Source: Amblyomma americanum (taxonomy: Eukaryota > Arthropoda > Arachnida > Ixodida > Ixodidae). From it: 64,000 nt of DNA. The notes beneath the pieces are model-generated. The model had not been told where the DNA came from and ran no database searches. It saw nothing but the letters and a program-made list of their open reading frames with translations. A program made the translations under genes and the position numbers. The stretch lies in contig NC_135504.1 of the NCBI RefSeq assembly GCF_052857255.1, positions 137,008,929 through 137,072,928 of the forward strand. Direction: 5' to 3'. This document shows positions 1 to 14,079 of the stretch, piece after piece. The first letter of the stretch is position 1, and every line of letters starts with the position of its first letter.

Positions 1-1060
1 ATACAACCAGCATCTCATTCGCCGGATAAATCAGTGGCCTTGGTTGCGCCTACCATAGCCACATGTTGCAATTCTTCGTTTTTGTAGCACAGGTTCTGTG
101 GCCGACTAGGCTCATCACCAGCACGGAAGCACATGCTCCATAGGAAGGCGGTTTTTCAGCGATGGCGGCAAAGCAGCTGCTTTTTCCAGGGAATACTACC
201 CCTGCAATAAGATGAAGCAAGCCCAGTGAACCGTTATAGACGAGCTACAGCTATGACCTCAGCGAAATCATGCCTACACAAACATACAACCAGCATCTCA
301 TTCGCCGGATAATTCAGTGGACTTGGTGCCACCGACCATAGACACATGTTTCAATTCTTCGTTTTTGTAGCACAGGTTCTGTGGCCGACAGTGCTCAGCA
401 CCATCACGGAAGCACATGCTGTATAGTAAGGCGGTTTATCAGCGATGGCGGCAAAGCAGCTGTTTTTTCCAGGAAATACATGACCCTTCAGTAAGATGAA
501 GCAAGCCCAGTGAACCGTTATTGATGAGCTACAGCTATGACATCAGGGAAATCATGCCTACACGCATAGAACCAGCATCTCATTCGCCGGATAATTCAGT
601 AGGCTTGGTGGCACCGACCATAGACACATGTTGCAATTCTTCGTTTTTGTAGCACAAGTTCTTTGGCCGACTGGGCTCATCACCAGCACGGACGCACATT
701 CTCCATACGAAGGCGGTTTATCAGCGATGGCGGCAAACCAGCTGCTTTTTCCAGAGATTACATGCCCCTACACTAAGATGAAGCAACCCAGTGAACCGCT
801 ATAGACGAGCTACACCTATGACCTCAGCGAAATCATGCCTACACGAACATACTACCAGCATCTCACTCGCCGGACAATTCAGTGGACTTGGTGGCACCGA
901 CCATAGACACATGTTGCAATTCTTCGTTTTTGTAGGACAGGTTCTGTGGCCGACTGTGCTCATCACCAGCAAAGAAGCGCATGCACCATAGTAAGGCGGT
1001 TTATCAGCAATGGCGGCAAAGCAGCTGCTTTTTACATTGAATACATGCCCCTGCACTAAA

Positions 1061-4000
1061 ATGAAGCAAGCCCAGTGAACCTTATTGACTAGCTACAACT
1101 ATGACCTCAGCGAAATAATGCCTACACGAACATACAACCAGCATCTCATTCACCGGATAATTAAGTGGACATGGTGGCACCGGCCATACACACATGTTGC
1201 AATTCTTCGTTTTTGTAGCACTGGTTCTGAGGCCGACTGGGTTCATCACCAGCACGGAAGCACATGCTCCATAGTAAGGCGGTTTATCAGTGATAGCGGC
1301 AAAGCAGCTGCTTTTTCCAGATTATACATGCACCTTCACTAAGATGAAGCAAGCCCAGTGAACCTTATGGACGAGCTACAGCTATGACATCAGCGAAATC
1401 ATGCCTACACGCATACAACCAGCATCTCATTCGCCGGATAATTCAGTAGACTTGGTGGCACCGACCTTAGACACATGTTGCAATTCTTCGTTTTTGTAGC
1501 ACAGGTTTTGTGGCCGACTTGGCTGATCACCAGCAAGGAAGCACATGCTCCATAGGAAGGCGGTTTATCAGCGGTTGCGGCAAAGAAACTGCTTTTTCCA
1601 GGGAATACATGCCCCTACACTAAGATGAAGCAAGCCCAGTGAACCGTTATAGACGAGCTACAGCTTTGACCTCAGCAAAATTATGCCTACACAAACATAC
1701 AACCAGCATCTCACTCGCCGGATAATTCTGTGGACTTGGTGGCACAGACCATAGACACATGTTGCAATTCAACGTTTTTGTAGGACAGGTTATGTGGCCG
1801 ACTGGGCTCATAACCAGCACGGAAGCACATTCTCCATAGTAAGGTGGTTTATCAGCGATGGCGGCAAAGCAGCTGCTTTTTCCAGGAAATACATGCCCCT
1901 TCACTAAGATGAAGCATGCCCAGTGAACCGTTATAGACGAGCTACAGCTATGACCTCACCGAAATCATGCCTACACGAATATACAACCAGCATCTCATTC
2001 GCAGGATAATTCAGCGGACTTGGTGGCACCGACCATAGACACATGTTGCAATTCATCGTTTTTGTAGCACAGGTTATGTGGCCGACTGGGCTCATAACCA
2101 GCACGGAAGCACATGCTCCATAGGAAGGCGGTGTATCAGGGATGGCGGCAAAGCAGCTGCTTTTTCTAATGAATTCATGCCCCTACACTATGATGAAGCA
2201 AGCCCAGTGAACCGTTATAGACGAGCTGCAGCTATGACCTCAGCAAAATCATGCCTACACGAGCATACAACCAGCATCTCATTCGCCGGATAAATCAGTG
2301 GCCTTGGTTGCGCCTACCATAGCCACATGTTGCAATTCTTCTTTTTTGTAGCACAGGTTCTGTGGCCGACTGGGCTCATCACCAGCACGGAAGTACATGC
2401 TCCATAGGAAGGCGTTTTATCAGCGATGGCGGCAAAGCAGCTGCTTTTTCCAGGGAATACTACCCCTGCAATAAGATGAAGCAAGCCCAGTGAACCGTTA
2501 TAGACGAGATACAGCTATGACCTCAGAGAAATCATGCCTACACAAACATACAACCAGCATCTCATTCGCCGGATAATTCAGTGGACTTGGTGCCACCGAC
2601 CATAGACACATGTTGCAATTCTTCGTTTTTGTAGCACAGGTTCTGTGGCCGACAGTGCTCAGCACCAGCACGGAAGCACATGCTGTATTGTAAGGCGGTT
2701 TGTCAGCGATGGCGGCAAAGCAGCTGTTTTTTCCAGGAAATACATGACCCTTCACTAAGATGAAGCAAGCCCAGTGAACCGTTATTGATGAGCTACAGCT
2801 ATGACATCAGCGAAATCATGCATACACGCATAGAACCAGCATCTCATTCGCCGGATAATTCAGTAGACTTGGTGGCACCGACCATAGACACATGTTGCAA
2901 TTCTTCGTTTTTGTAGCACAGGTTCTTTGGCCGACTGGGCTCATCACCAGCACGGACGCACATTCTCCATACGAAGGCGGTTTATCAGCGATGGCGGCAA
3001 AGCAGCTGCTTTTTCCAGAGATTACATGCCCCTACACTAAGATGAAGCAACCCAGTGAACCGTTATAGACGAGCTACACCTATGACCTCAGCGAAATCAT
3101 GCCTACACGAACATACAACCAGCATCTCACTCGCCGGACAATTCAGTGGACTTGGTGGCACCGACCATAGACACATGTTGCAATTCTTCGTTTTTGTAGC
3201 ACAGGTTCTGTGGCCGACTGTGCTCATCACCAGCAAAGAAGCACATGCACCATAGTAAGGCGGTTTATCAGCAATGGCGGCAAAGCAGCTGCTTTTTTCC
3301 AGGAAATACATGCCCCTTCACTAAGATGATGCATGCCCAGTGAACCGTAATAGAGGAGCTACAGCTATGACCTCACCCAAATCATGCCTACACGAACATA
3401 CAACCAGCATCTCATTCGCCGGATAATTCAGTTGACTTGGCACCGACCATAGACACATGTTGCAAGTCTTCGTTTTTGTAGCACAGGTTATGTCGCCGAC
3501 TGGGCTCATCACCAGCACAGAAGCACATGCTCCATAGTAAGGTGGTTTATCAGCGATGGCGGCAAAGCAGCTGCTTTTTATAGGGAATACATGCCCCTGC
3601 ACTAAAATGAAGCAAGCCCAGTGAACCTTATAGACTAGCTACAACTATGACCTCAGCGAAATAATGCCTACACGAACATACAACCAGCATCTCATTCACC
3701 GAATAATTATGTGGACATGGTGGCACCAGCCATATACACATGTTGCAATTCTTCGTTTTTGTAGCACTGGTTCTGAGGCCGACTGGGTTCATCATCAGCA
3801 CGGAAGCACATGCTCCATAGTAAGGCGGTTTATCAGCGATGGCGGCAAAGCAGCTGCTTTTTCCAGATTATACATGCACCTTCACTAAGATGAAGCAAGC
3901 CCAGTGAACCTTATAGACGAGCTACAGCTATGACATCAGCGAAAGCATGCCTACACGCATACAACCAGCATCTCATTCGCCGGATAATTCAGTAGACTTG

Positions 4001-6152
4001 GTGGCACCGACCTTAGACACATGTTGCAATTCTTCGTTTTTGTAGCACAGATTTTGTGGCCGACTTGGCTGATCACCAGCAAGGAAGCACATGCTCCATA
4101 GGAAGGCGGTTTATCAGCGGTTGCGGCAAAGAAACTGCTTTTTCCAGGGAATACATGCCCCTACACTAAGATGAAGCAAGCCCAGTGAACCGTTATAGAC
4201 GAGCTACAGCTTTGTCCTCAGCAAAATTATGCCTACACAAACATACAACCAGCATCTCACTCGCCGGATAATTCTGTGGACTGGGTGGCACCGACCATAG
4301 ACACATGTTGCAATTCAACGTTTTTGTAGGACAGGTTATGTGGCCGACTGGGCTCATAACCAGCACGGAAGCACATTCTCCATAGTAAGGTGGTTTATCA
4401 GCGATGGCGGCAAAGCAGCTGCTTTTTCCAGGAAATACATGCCCCTTCACTAAGATGAAGCATGCCCAGTGAACCGTTATAGACGAGCTACAGCTATGAC
4501 CTCACCGAAATCATGCCTACACGAATATACAACCAGCATCTCATTCGCAGGATAATTCAGCGGACTTGGTGGCACCGACCATAGACACATGTTGCAATTC
4601 ATCGTTTTTGTAGCACAGGTTATGTGGCCGACTGGGCTCATAACCAGCACGGAAGCACATGCTCCATAGGAAGGCGGAGTATCAGGGATGGCGGCAAAGC
4701 AGCTGCTTTTTCTAATGAATTCATGCCCCTACACTATCATGAAGCAAGCCCAGTGAACCGTTATAGACGAGCTGCAGCTATGACCTCAGCAAAATCATGC
4801 CTACACGAGCATACAACCAGCATCTCATTCGCCGGATAAATCAGTGGCCTTGGTTGCGCCTACCATAGCCACATGTTGCAATTCTTCTTTTTTGTAGCAC
4901 AGGTTCTGTGGCCGACTGGGCTCATCACCAGCACGGAAGCACATGCTCCATAGGAAGGCGGTTTATCAGCGATGGCGGCAAAGCAGCTGCTTTTTCCAGG
5001 GAATACTACCCCTGCAATAAGATGAAACAAGCCCAGTGAACCGTTATAGACGAGCTACAGCTATGACCTCAGAGAAATCATGCCTACACAAACATACAAC
5101 CAGCATCTCATTCGCCGGATAATTCAGTGGACTTGGTGCCACCGACCATAGACACATGTTGCAATTCTTCGTTTTTGTAGCACAGGTTCTGTGGCCGACA
5201 GTGCTCAGCACCAGCACGGAAGCACATGCTGTATAGTAAGGCGGTTTGTCAGCGATGGCGGCAAAGCAGCTGTATTTTCCAGGAAATACATGACCCTTCA
5301 CTAAGATGAAGCAAGCCCAGTGAACCGTTATTGATGAGCTACAGCTATGACATCAGCGAAATCATGCATACACGCATAGAACCAGCATCTCATTCGCCGG
5401 ATAATTCAGTAGACTTGGTGGCACCGACCATAGACACATGTTGCAATTCTTCGTTTTTGTAGCACAGGTTCTTTGGCCGACTGGGCTCATCACCAGCACG
5501 GACGCACATTCTCCATACGAAGGCGGTTTATCAGCGATGGCGGCAAAGCAGCTGCTTTTTCCAGAGATTACATGCCCCTACACTAAGATGAAGCAACCCA
5601 GTGAACCGTTATAGACGAGCTACACCTATGACCTCAGCGAAATCATGCCTACACGAACATACAACCAGCATCTCACTCGCCGGACAATTCAGTGGACTTG
5701 GTGGCACCGACCATAGACACATGTTGCAATTCTTCGTTTTTGTAGCACAGGTTCTGTGGCCGACTGTGCTCATCACCAGCAAAGAAGCACATGCACCATA
5801 GTAAGGCGGTTTATCAGCAATGGCGGCAAAGCAGCTGCTTTTTTCCAGGAAATACATGCCCCTTCACTAAGATGATGCATGCCCAGTGAACCGTAATAGA
5901 GGAGCTACAGCTATGACCTCACCCAAATCATGCCTACACGAACATACAACCAGCATCTCATTCGCCGGATAATTCAGTTGACTTGGCACCGACCATAGAC
6001 ACATGTTGCAAGTCTTCGTTTTTGTAGCACAGGTTATGTCGCCGACTGGGCTCATCACCAGCACAGAAGCACATGCTCCATAGTAAGGTGGTTTATCAGC
6101 GATGGCGGCAAAGCAGCTGCTTTTTATAGGGAATACATGCCCCTGCACTAAA
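1061..6152. repeat. Two tandem copies of a 9-monomer, 2546-bp higher-order repeat
   Basis: Copy 1 is about 1061-3606 and copy 2 about 3607-6152. Equivalent landmarks are spaced exactly 2546 bp apart: 1118 and 3664, 1647 and 4193, 2078 and 4624, 2498 and 5044, 3055 and 5601. Within the unit, neighbouring monomers are clearly different subtypes (caattcaacg with tgtaggacagg; tttttctaatgaattcatg; catgctgtatagtaagg; the gcgcctaccatagccac type). Equivalent monomers in the two copies differ at only a few positions. Similarity continues into a third partial copy to about 6410. Bases 1-1000 match 2265-3264 at offset 2264, so an 8-monomer version of the unit stands upstream. Confidence 0.88.
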
Positions 6153-8129
6153 ATGAAGCAAGCCCAGTGAACCTTATAGACTAGCTACAACTATGACCTC
6201 AGCGAAATAATGCCTACACGAACATACAACCAGCATCTCATTCACCGGATAATTATGTGGACATGGTGGCACCAGCCATATACACATGTTGCAATTCTTC
6301 GTTTTTGTAGCACTGGTTCTGAGGCCGACTGGGTTCATCATCAGCACGGAAGCACATGCTCCATAGTAAGGCGGTTTATCAGCGATGGCGGCAAAGCAGC
6401 TGCTTTTTCCAGAAAATACATGCCCCTTCACTAAGATGAAGCAAGCCCAGTGAACCTTATAGACTAGCTACAACTATGACCTCAGCGAAATAATGCCTAC
6501 ACGAACATACAACCAGCATCTCATTCACCGGATAATTCAGTTGACTTGGCACCGACCATAGACACATGTTGCAAGTCTTCGTTTTTGTAGCACAGGTTAT
6601 GTCGCCGACTGGGCTCATCACCAGCACAGAAGCACATGCTCCATTGTATGGTGGTTTATCAGCGATGGCGGCAAAGCAGCTGCTTTTTACAGGGAATACA
6701 TGCCCCTGCACTAAAATGAAGCAAGCCCAGTGAACCTTATTGACTAGCTACAACTATGACCTCAGCGAAATAATGCCTACACGAGCATACACGCAGCATC
6801 TCATTCGCCGGATAATTCAGTGGACTTGGTGGCCCCGGCCTTAGACACATGTTGCAATTCTTCGTTTTTGTAGCACAGGTTCTGTGGCCGATTGGGCTCA
6901 TCACCAGCACGGAAGCACATGCTCCATAGGAAGGCGTTTTATCAGCGATGGCGGGAAGGCAGCTGCTATTTCCAGGGAATACATGCCCCTGCATTAAGAT
7001 GAAGCAAGCCCAGTGAACCGTTATAGACGAGCTACAGCTATGACCTCAGCGAAATCATGCCTACACGAACATACAACCAGCATCTCATGCGCCGGATAAT
7101 TCAGTGGACTTGGTGCCACCGACCATAAACACATGTTGCAATTCTTCGTTTTTGTAGCACAGGTTCTGTGGCCGACTGGGCTCAGCACCAGCACTAAAGC
7201 ACATGCTGTATAGTAAGGCGGTTTATCAGCGATGGCGGCAAAGCAGCTGCTCTTTCCAGGGAATACCTGCAACTGCACTAAGATGAAACAAGCCCAGTGA
7301 AGCGCTATAGACGAGCTACAGGTACGACCTCAGCGGAATCATGCCTACACGAATATACAACCAGCATCTCATTCCAAGGATAATTCAGTGGACTTGGTGG
7401 CACCGACCATAGACACATGTTGCAATTCATCGTTTTTGTAGCACAGGTTATGTCGCCGACTGGGCTCATCACCAGCACAGAAGCACATGCTCCATAGTAA
7501 GGTGGGGTATCAGCGATGGCGGCAAAGCAGCTGCTTTTTACAGGGAATACATGCCCCTGCACTAAAATGAAGCAAGCCCCGTGAACCTTATAGAATAGCT
7601 ACAACTATGACCTCAGCGAAATAAGGCCTACACGAACATACAACCAGCATCTCATTCACCGGATAATTATGTGGACATGGTGGCACCGGCCATATACACA
7701 TGTTGCAATTCTTCGTTTTTGTAGCACTGGTTCTGAGGCCGACTGGGTTCATCATCAGCGCGGAAGCACATGCTCCATAGTAAGGCGGTTTATCAGCGAT
7801 GGCGGCAAAGCAGCTGCTTTTTCCAGAAAATACATGTAACTGCACTAAGATGAAGCAAGCCCAGTGAACCGTTATAGTCGAGCTACAGCTATGACCTCAG
7901 CGAAATCATGCCTAAACGAGCATACAACCAGCATCTCATGCGCCGGATAATTCAGTGGACTTGGTGCCACCGACCATAGACACATGTTGCAATTCTTCGT
8001 TTTTTAGCACAGGTTCTGTGGCCGACTGGGCTCAGCACCAGCACGGAAGCACATGCTGTATAGTAAGGCGGTTTATCAGCGATGGCGGCAAAGCAGCTGC
8101 TTTTTCCAGAAAATACATGCCCCTTCACT
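6153..8129. repeat. Satellite monomers outside the 2546-bp unit
   Basis: Seven monomers with 284-bp spacing (minus-strand frames start or end at 6174, 6457, 6737, 7021, 7305 and 7588). Up to about 6410 they continue the 2546-bp unit. After that they are mosaics. The 6457 monomer joins a 6174-type left part to a 3321-type right part. The 7305 and 7588 monomers reuse the same two types. No non-satellite sequence is present. Confidence 0.8.
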
Positions 8130-11100
8130 AAGATGAAGCATGCCCAGTGAACCGTTATAGACGAGCTACAGCTATGACCTCACCGAAATCATGCCTACAC
8201 GAATATACAACCAGCATCTCATTCGCCGGATAATTCAGTGGACTTGGTGGCACCGACCATAGACACATGTTGCAATTCATCGTTTTTGTAGCACAGGTTA
8301 TGTGGCCGACTGCGCTCATAACCAGCACGGAAGCACATGCTCCATAGGAAGGCGGTGTATCAGGGATGGCGGCAAAGCAGCTGCTTTTTCTAATGAATTC
8401 ATGCCCCTACACTAAGATGAAGCAAGCCCAGTGAACCGTTATAGACGAGCTGCAGCTATGACCTCAGCAAATTCATGCCAACACGAGCATACAACCAGCA
8501 TCTCATTCGCCGGATAAATCAGTGGCCTTGGTTGCGCCTACAATAGCCACATGTTGCAATTCTTCGTTTTTGTAGCACAGGTTCTGTGGCCGACTAGGCT
8601 CATCACCAGCACGGAAGCACATGCTCCATAGGAAGGCGGTTTTTCAGCGATGGCGGCAAAGCAGCTGCTTTTTCCAGGGAATACTACCCCTGCAATAAGA
8701 TGAAGCAAGCCCAGTGAACCGTTATAGACGAGCTACAGCTATGACCTCAGCGAAATCATGCCTACACAAACATACAACCAGCATCTCATTCACCAGATAA
8801 TTCAGTGGACTTGGTGCCACCGACCATAGACACATGTTTCAATTCTTCGTTTTTGTAGCACAGGTTCTGTGGCCGACAGTGCTCAGCACCATCACGGAAG
8901 CACATGCTGTATAGTAAGGCGGTTTATCAGCGATGGCGGCAAAGCAGCTGTTTTTTCCAGGAAATACATGACCCTTCAGTAAGATGAAGCAAGCCCATTG
9001 AACCGTTATTGATGAGCTACAGCTATGACATCAGCGAAATCATGCCTACACGCATAGAACCAGCATCTCATTCGCCGGATAATTCAGTTGGCTTGGTGGC
9101 ACCGACCATAGACACATGTTGCAATTCTTCGTTTTTGTAGCACAAGTTCTTTGGCCGACTGGGCTCATCACCAGCACGGACGCACATTCTCCATACGAAG
9201 GCGGTTTATCAGCGATGGCGGCAAACCAGCTGCTTTTTCCAGAGATTACATGCCCCTACACTAAGATGAAGCAACCCAGTGAACCGTTATAGACGAGCTA
9301 CACCTATGACCTCAGCGAAATCATGCCTACACGAACATACAACCAGCATCTCACTCGCCGGACAATTCAGTGGACTTGGTGGCACCGACCATAGACACAT
9401 GTTGCAATTCTTCGTTTTTGTAGCACAGGTTCTGTGGCCGACTGTGCTCATCACCAGCAAAGAAGCGCATGCACCATAGTAAGGCGGTTTATCAGCAATG
9501 GCGGCAAAGCAGCTGCTTTTTTCCAGGAAATACATGCCCCTTCACTAAGATGATGCATGCCCAGTGAACCGTAATAGACGAGCTACAGCTATGACCTCAC
9601 CGAAATCATGCCTACACGAACATACAACCAGCATCTCATTCGCCGGATAATTCAGTTGACTTGGCACCGACCTTAGACACATGTTGCAAGTCTTCGTTTT
9701 TGTAGCACAGGTTATGTCGCCGACTGGGCTCATCACCAGCAAAGAAGCACATGCTCCATAGTAAGGCGGTTTATCAGCGATGGCGGCAAAGCAGCTGCTT
9801 TTTACATTGAATACATGCCACTGCACTAAAATGAAGCAAGCCCAGTGAACCTTATTGACTAGCTACAACTATGACCTCAGCGAAATAATGCCTACACGAA
9901 CATACAACCAGCATCTCATTCACCGGATAATTAAGTGGACATGGTGGCACCGGCCATACACACATGTTGCAATTCTTCGTTTTTGTAGCACTGGTTCTGA
10001 GGCCGACTGGGTTCATCACCAGCACGGAAGCACATGCTCCATAGTAAGGCGGTTTATCAGTGATAGCGGCAAAGCAGCTGCATTTTCCAGATTATACATG
10101 CACCTTCACTAAGATGAAGCAAGCCCAGTGAACCTTATAGACGAGCTACAGCTATGACATCAGCGAAATCATGCCTACACGCATACAACCAGCATCTCAT
10201 TCGCCGGATAATTCAGTAGACTTGGTGGCACCGACCTTAGACACATGTTGCAATTCTTCGTTTTTGTAGCACAGGTTTTGTGGCCGACTTGGCTGATCAC
10301 CAGCAAGGAAGCACATGCTCCATAGGAAGGCGGTTTATCAGCGGTTGCGGCAAAGAAACTGCTTTTTCCAGGGAATACATGCCCCTACACTAAGATGAAG
10401 CAAGCCCAGTGAACCGTTATAGACGAGCTACAGCTTTGACCTCAGCAAAATTATGCCTACACAAACATACAACCAGCATCTCACTCGCCGGATAATTCTG
10501 TGGGCTTGATGGCACCGACCATAGACACATGTTGCAATTCAACGTTTTTGTAGGACAGGTTATGTGGCCGACTGGGCTCATAACCAGCACGGAAGCACAT
10601 TCTCCATAGTAAGGTGGTTTATCAGCGATGGCGGCAAAGCAGCTGCCTTTTCCAGGAAATACATGCCCCTTCACTAAGATGAAGCATGCCCAGTGAACCG
10701 TTATAGACGAGCTACAGCTATGACCTCACCGAAATCATGCCTACACGAATATACAACCAGCATCTCATTCGCAGGATAATTCAGCGGACTTGGTGGCACC
10801 GACCATAGACACATGTTGCAATTCATCGTTTTTGTAGCACAGGTTATGTGGCCGACTGGGCTCATAACCAGCACGGAAGCACATGCTCCATAGGAAGGCG
10901 GTGTATCAGGGATGGCGGCAAAGCAGCTGCTTTTTCTAATGAATTCATGCCCCTACACTAAGATGAAGCAAGCCCAGTGAACCGTTATAGACGAGCTGCA
11001 GCTATGACCTCAGCAAAATCATGCCTACACGAGCATACAACCAGCATCTTATTCGCCGGATAAATCAGTGGCCTTGGTTGCGCCTACCATAGCCACATGT

Positions 11101-11690
11101 TGCAATTCTTCTTTTTTGTAGCACAGGTTCTGTGGCCGACAGTGCTCAGCACCAGCACGGAAGCACATGCTGTATAGTAAGGCGGTTTGTCAGCGATGGC
11201 GGCAAAGCAGCTGTTTTTTCCAGGAAATACATGACCCTTCACTAAGATGAAGCAAGCCCAGTGAACCGTTATTGATGAGCTACAGCTATGACATCAGCGA
11301 AATCATGCATACACGCATAGAACCAGCATCTCATTCGCCGGATAATTCAGTAGACTTGGTGGCACCGACCATAGACACATGTTGCAATTCTTCGTTTTTG
11401 TAGCACAGGTTCTTTGGCCGACTGGGCTCATCACCAGCACGGACGCACATTCTCCATACGAAGGCGGTTTATCAGCGATGGCGGCAAAGCAGCAGCTTTT
11501 TCCAGAGATTACATGCCCCTACACTAAGATGAAGCAACCCAGTGAACCGCTATAGACGAGCTACACCTATGACCTCAGCGAAATCATGCCTACACGAACA
11601 TACAACCAGCATCTCACTCGCCGGACAATTCAGTGGACTTGGTGGCACCGACCATAGACACATGTTGCAATTCTTCGTTTTTGTAGCACT
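8130..11690. repeat. Rearranged third copy of the 2546-bp higher-order unit
   Basis: Bases 8130 to about 9540 match 1906-3316 at offset 6224. Bases 9855 to about 11130 match 1085-2360 at offset 8770. Bases 11131-11690 match about 2644-3203 at offset 8487. The offset changes by about one monomer between segments. This copy therefore carries one additional monomer (9545-9826) relative to the stretch beginning at 791 and lacks one monomer near 11130. These are single-monomer gains and losses of the kind unequal exchange produces. Confidence 0.78.
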
Positions 11691-14079
11691 GGTTCTGAGG
11701 CCGACTGGGTTCATCACCAGCACGGAAGCACATGCTCCATAGTAAGGCGGTTTATCAGTGATAGCGGCAAAGCAGCTGCTTTTTCCAGATTATACATGCA
11801 CCTTCACTAAGATGAAGCAAGCCCAGTGAACCTTATAGACGAGCTACAGCTATGACATCAGCGAAATCATGCCTACACGCATACAACCAGCATCTCATTC
11901 GCCGGATAATTCAGTAGACTTGGTGGCACCGACCTTAGACACATGTTGCAATTCTTCGTTTTTGTAGCACAGGTTTTGTGGCCGACTGTGCTCATCACCA
12001 GCAAAGAAGCACATGCACCATAGTAAGGCGGTTTATCAGCAATGGCGGCAAAGCAGCTGCTTTTTTCCAGGAAATACATGCCCCTTCACTAAGATGATGC
12101 ATGCCCAGTGAACCGTAATAGAGGAGCTACAGCTATGACCTCACCCAAATCATGCCTACACGAACATACAACCAGCATCTCATTCGCCGGATAATTCAGT
12201 TGACTTGGCACCGACCATAGACACATGTTGCAAGTCTTCGTTTTTGTAGCACAGGTTATGTCGCCGACTGGGCTCATCACCAGCACAGAAGCACATGCTC
12301 CATAGTAAGGTGGTTTATCAGCGATGGCGGCAAAGCAGCTGCTTTTTATAGGGAATACATGCCCCTGCACTAAAATGAAGCAAGCCCAGTGAACCTTATA
12401 GACTAGCTACAACTATGACCTCAGCGAAATAATGCCTACACGAACATACAACCAGCATCTCATTCACCGGATAATTATGTGGACATGGTGGCACCAGCCA
12501 TATACACATGTTGCAATTCTTCGTTTTTGTAGCACTGGTTCTGAGGCCGACTGGGATCATCATCAGCACGGAAGCACATGCTCCATAGTAAGGCGGTTTA
12601 TCAGCGATGGCGGCAAAGCAGCTGCTTTTTCCAGAAAATACATGCCCCTTCACTAAGATGAAGCAAGCCCAGTGAACCTTATAGACGAGCTACAGTTATG
12701 ACCTCAGCGAAATCATGCCAACACGAACATACAACCAGCATCTCATTCGCCGGATAATTCAGTGAACTTGGTGGCACCGACCATAGACACATGTTGCAAT
12801 TCTTCGTTTTGGTAGCACAGGTTCTGTGGCCGACTGGGCTCATCACCAGCACGGAAGCACATGCTCCATTGAAAGGCGGTTTATCAGCAATGGCGGCAAA
12901 GCAGCTGGTTTTTACAGAGAATATATGCCCCTGCACTAAGATGAAGCAAGCCCGGTGAACCATTATATACGAGCTACAGCTATGACATCTGCGAAATCAT
13001 GCCTACACGAGCATACAAGCAGCATCTCATTCGCCGGATAATTCAGTGGACTTGGTGGCCCCGGCCATAGACACATGTTGCAATTCTTCGTTTTTGTAGC
13101 ACAGGTTCTGTGGCCGACTGGGCTCATCACCAGCTCGGAAGCACATGCTCCATAGGAAGGCGGTTTATCAGCGATGGCGGCAAAGCAGCTGCCTTTTCCA
13201 GGGAATACATGCCCCTGCACTAAGATGAAGCAAGCCCAGTGAATCGTTATAGTCGAGCTACAGCCATGACCTCAGCGAAATCATGCCTAAACGAGCATAC
13301 AACCAGCATCTCATTCGCCGGATAATTCAGTGGATTTGGTGGCACCGACCATAGACACATGTTGCAATTCTTCGTTTTTGTAGCACAGGTTCTGTGGCCG
13401 ACTGGGCTCATCACCAGCACGGAAGCACATGCTCCATAGGAAGGCGGTTTATCAGCGATGGCGGCAAAGCAGCTGCCTTTTCCAGGGAATACATGCAACT
13501 GCACTAAGATGAAACAAGCCCAGTGAAGCGCTATAGACGAGCTACAGGTACGACCTCAGCGGAATCATGCCTACACGAATATACAACCAGCATCTCATTC
13601 CCCGGATAATTCAGTGGACTTGGTGGCACCGACCATAGACACATGTTGCAGTTCATCGTTTTTGTAGCACAGGGTCTGTGGCCGACTGGGCTCATCACCA
13701 GCACGGAAGCACATGCTGCATAGTAAGGTGGTTTATCAGCGATGGTTGCAAAGCAGCTGCTTTTTCCAGGGAATAAATGGCCCTGCACTAAGATGAAGTA
13801 ATACCAGTGAACCTTTATAGATGAGCTACAGCTATGACCTCAGCAAAATCATGCCTACACGAACATACAACCAGCATCTCACTCGCCGGATAATTCTGTG
13901 GACTTGGTGGCACCGACCATAGACACATGTTGCAATTTATCGTTTTTGTAGCACAGGTTATGTGGCCGACTGGGCTCATAACCAGCACGGAAACACATGC
14001 TCCATAGGAAGGCGGTGTATCAGGGATGGCGGCAAAGCAGCTGTTTTTCTAATGAATTCATGCCCCTACACTAAGATGA
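11691..14079. repeat. Mosaic satellite segment with chimeric monomers
   Basis: The monomer starting at 11542 switches near 11690 from the 3055 type to the 1085 type. The next switches back near 11978 to the type seen at about 3210. Bases 12089-12395 then match 3321-3627, and 12396 to about 12650 match 6174-6428. From 12679 new subtypes appear, with a gagaatatatgcccctgc end and a gtggccccggccatag core. These dominate the next 12 kb. Confidence 0.75.

Noticed and set aside
791..991. Plus-strand open frames of 62-90 codons in many monomers (for example 791-991, 3055-3255, 22642-22866, 63283-63483)
   Set aside because: They recur only because the monomer recurs, mostly start with GTG or TTG, overlap the minus-strand frame, have no recognisable domain, and are broken in many copies.
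1..2000. CRISPR-like regular repetition
   Set aside because: The whole 284-bp unit repeats without unique spacers and there are no cas genes. This is a eukaryotic satellite.
12963..13220. A multigene family of small Cys-rich secreted peptides on the minus strand
   Set aside because: There is no signal peptide. There is usually no ATG at the frame start, no introns or regulatory sequence between units, the period is not a multiple of three, and there are frequent frame breaks. Listed only as an item to test.
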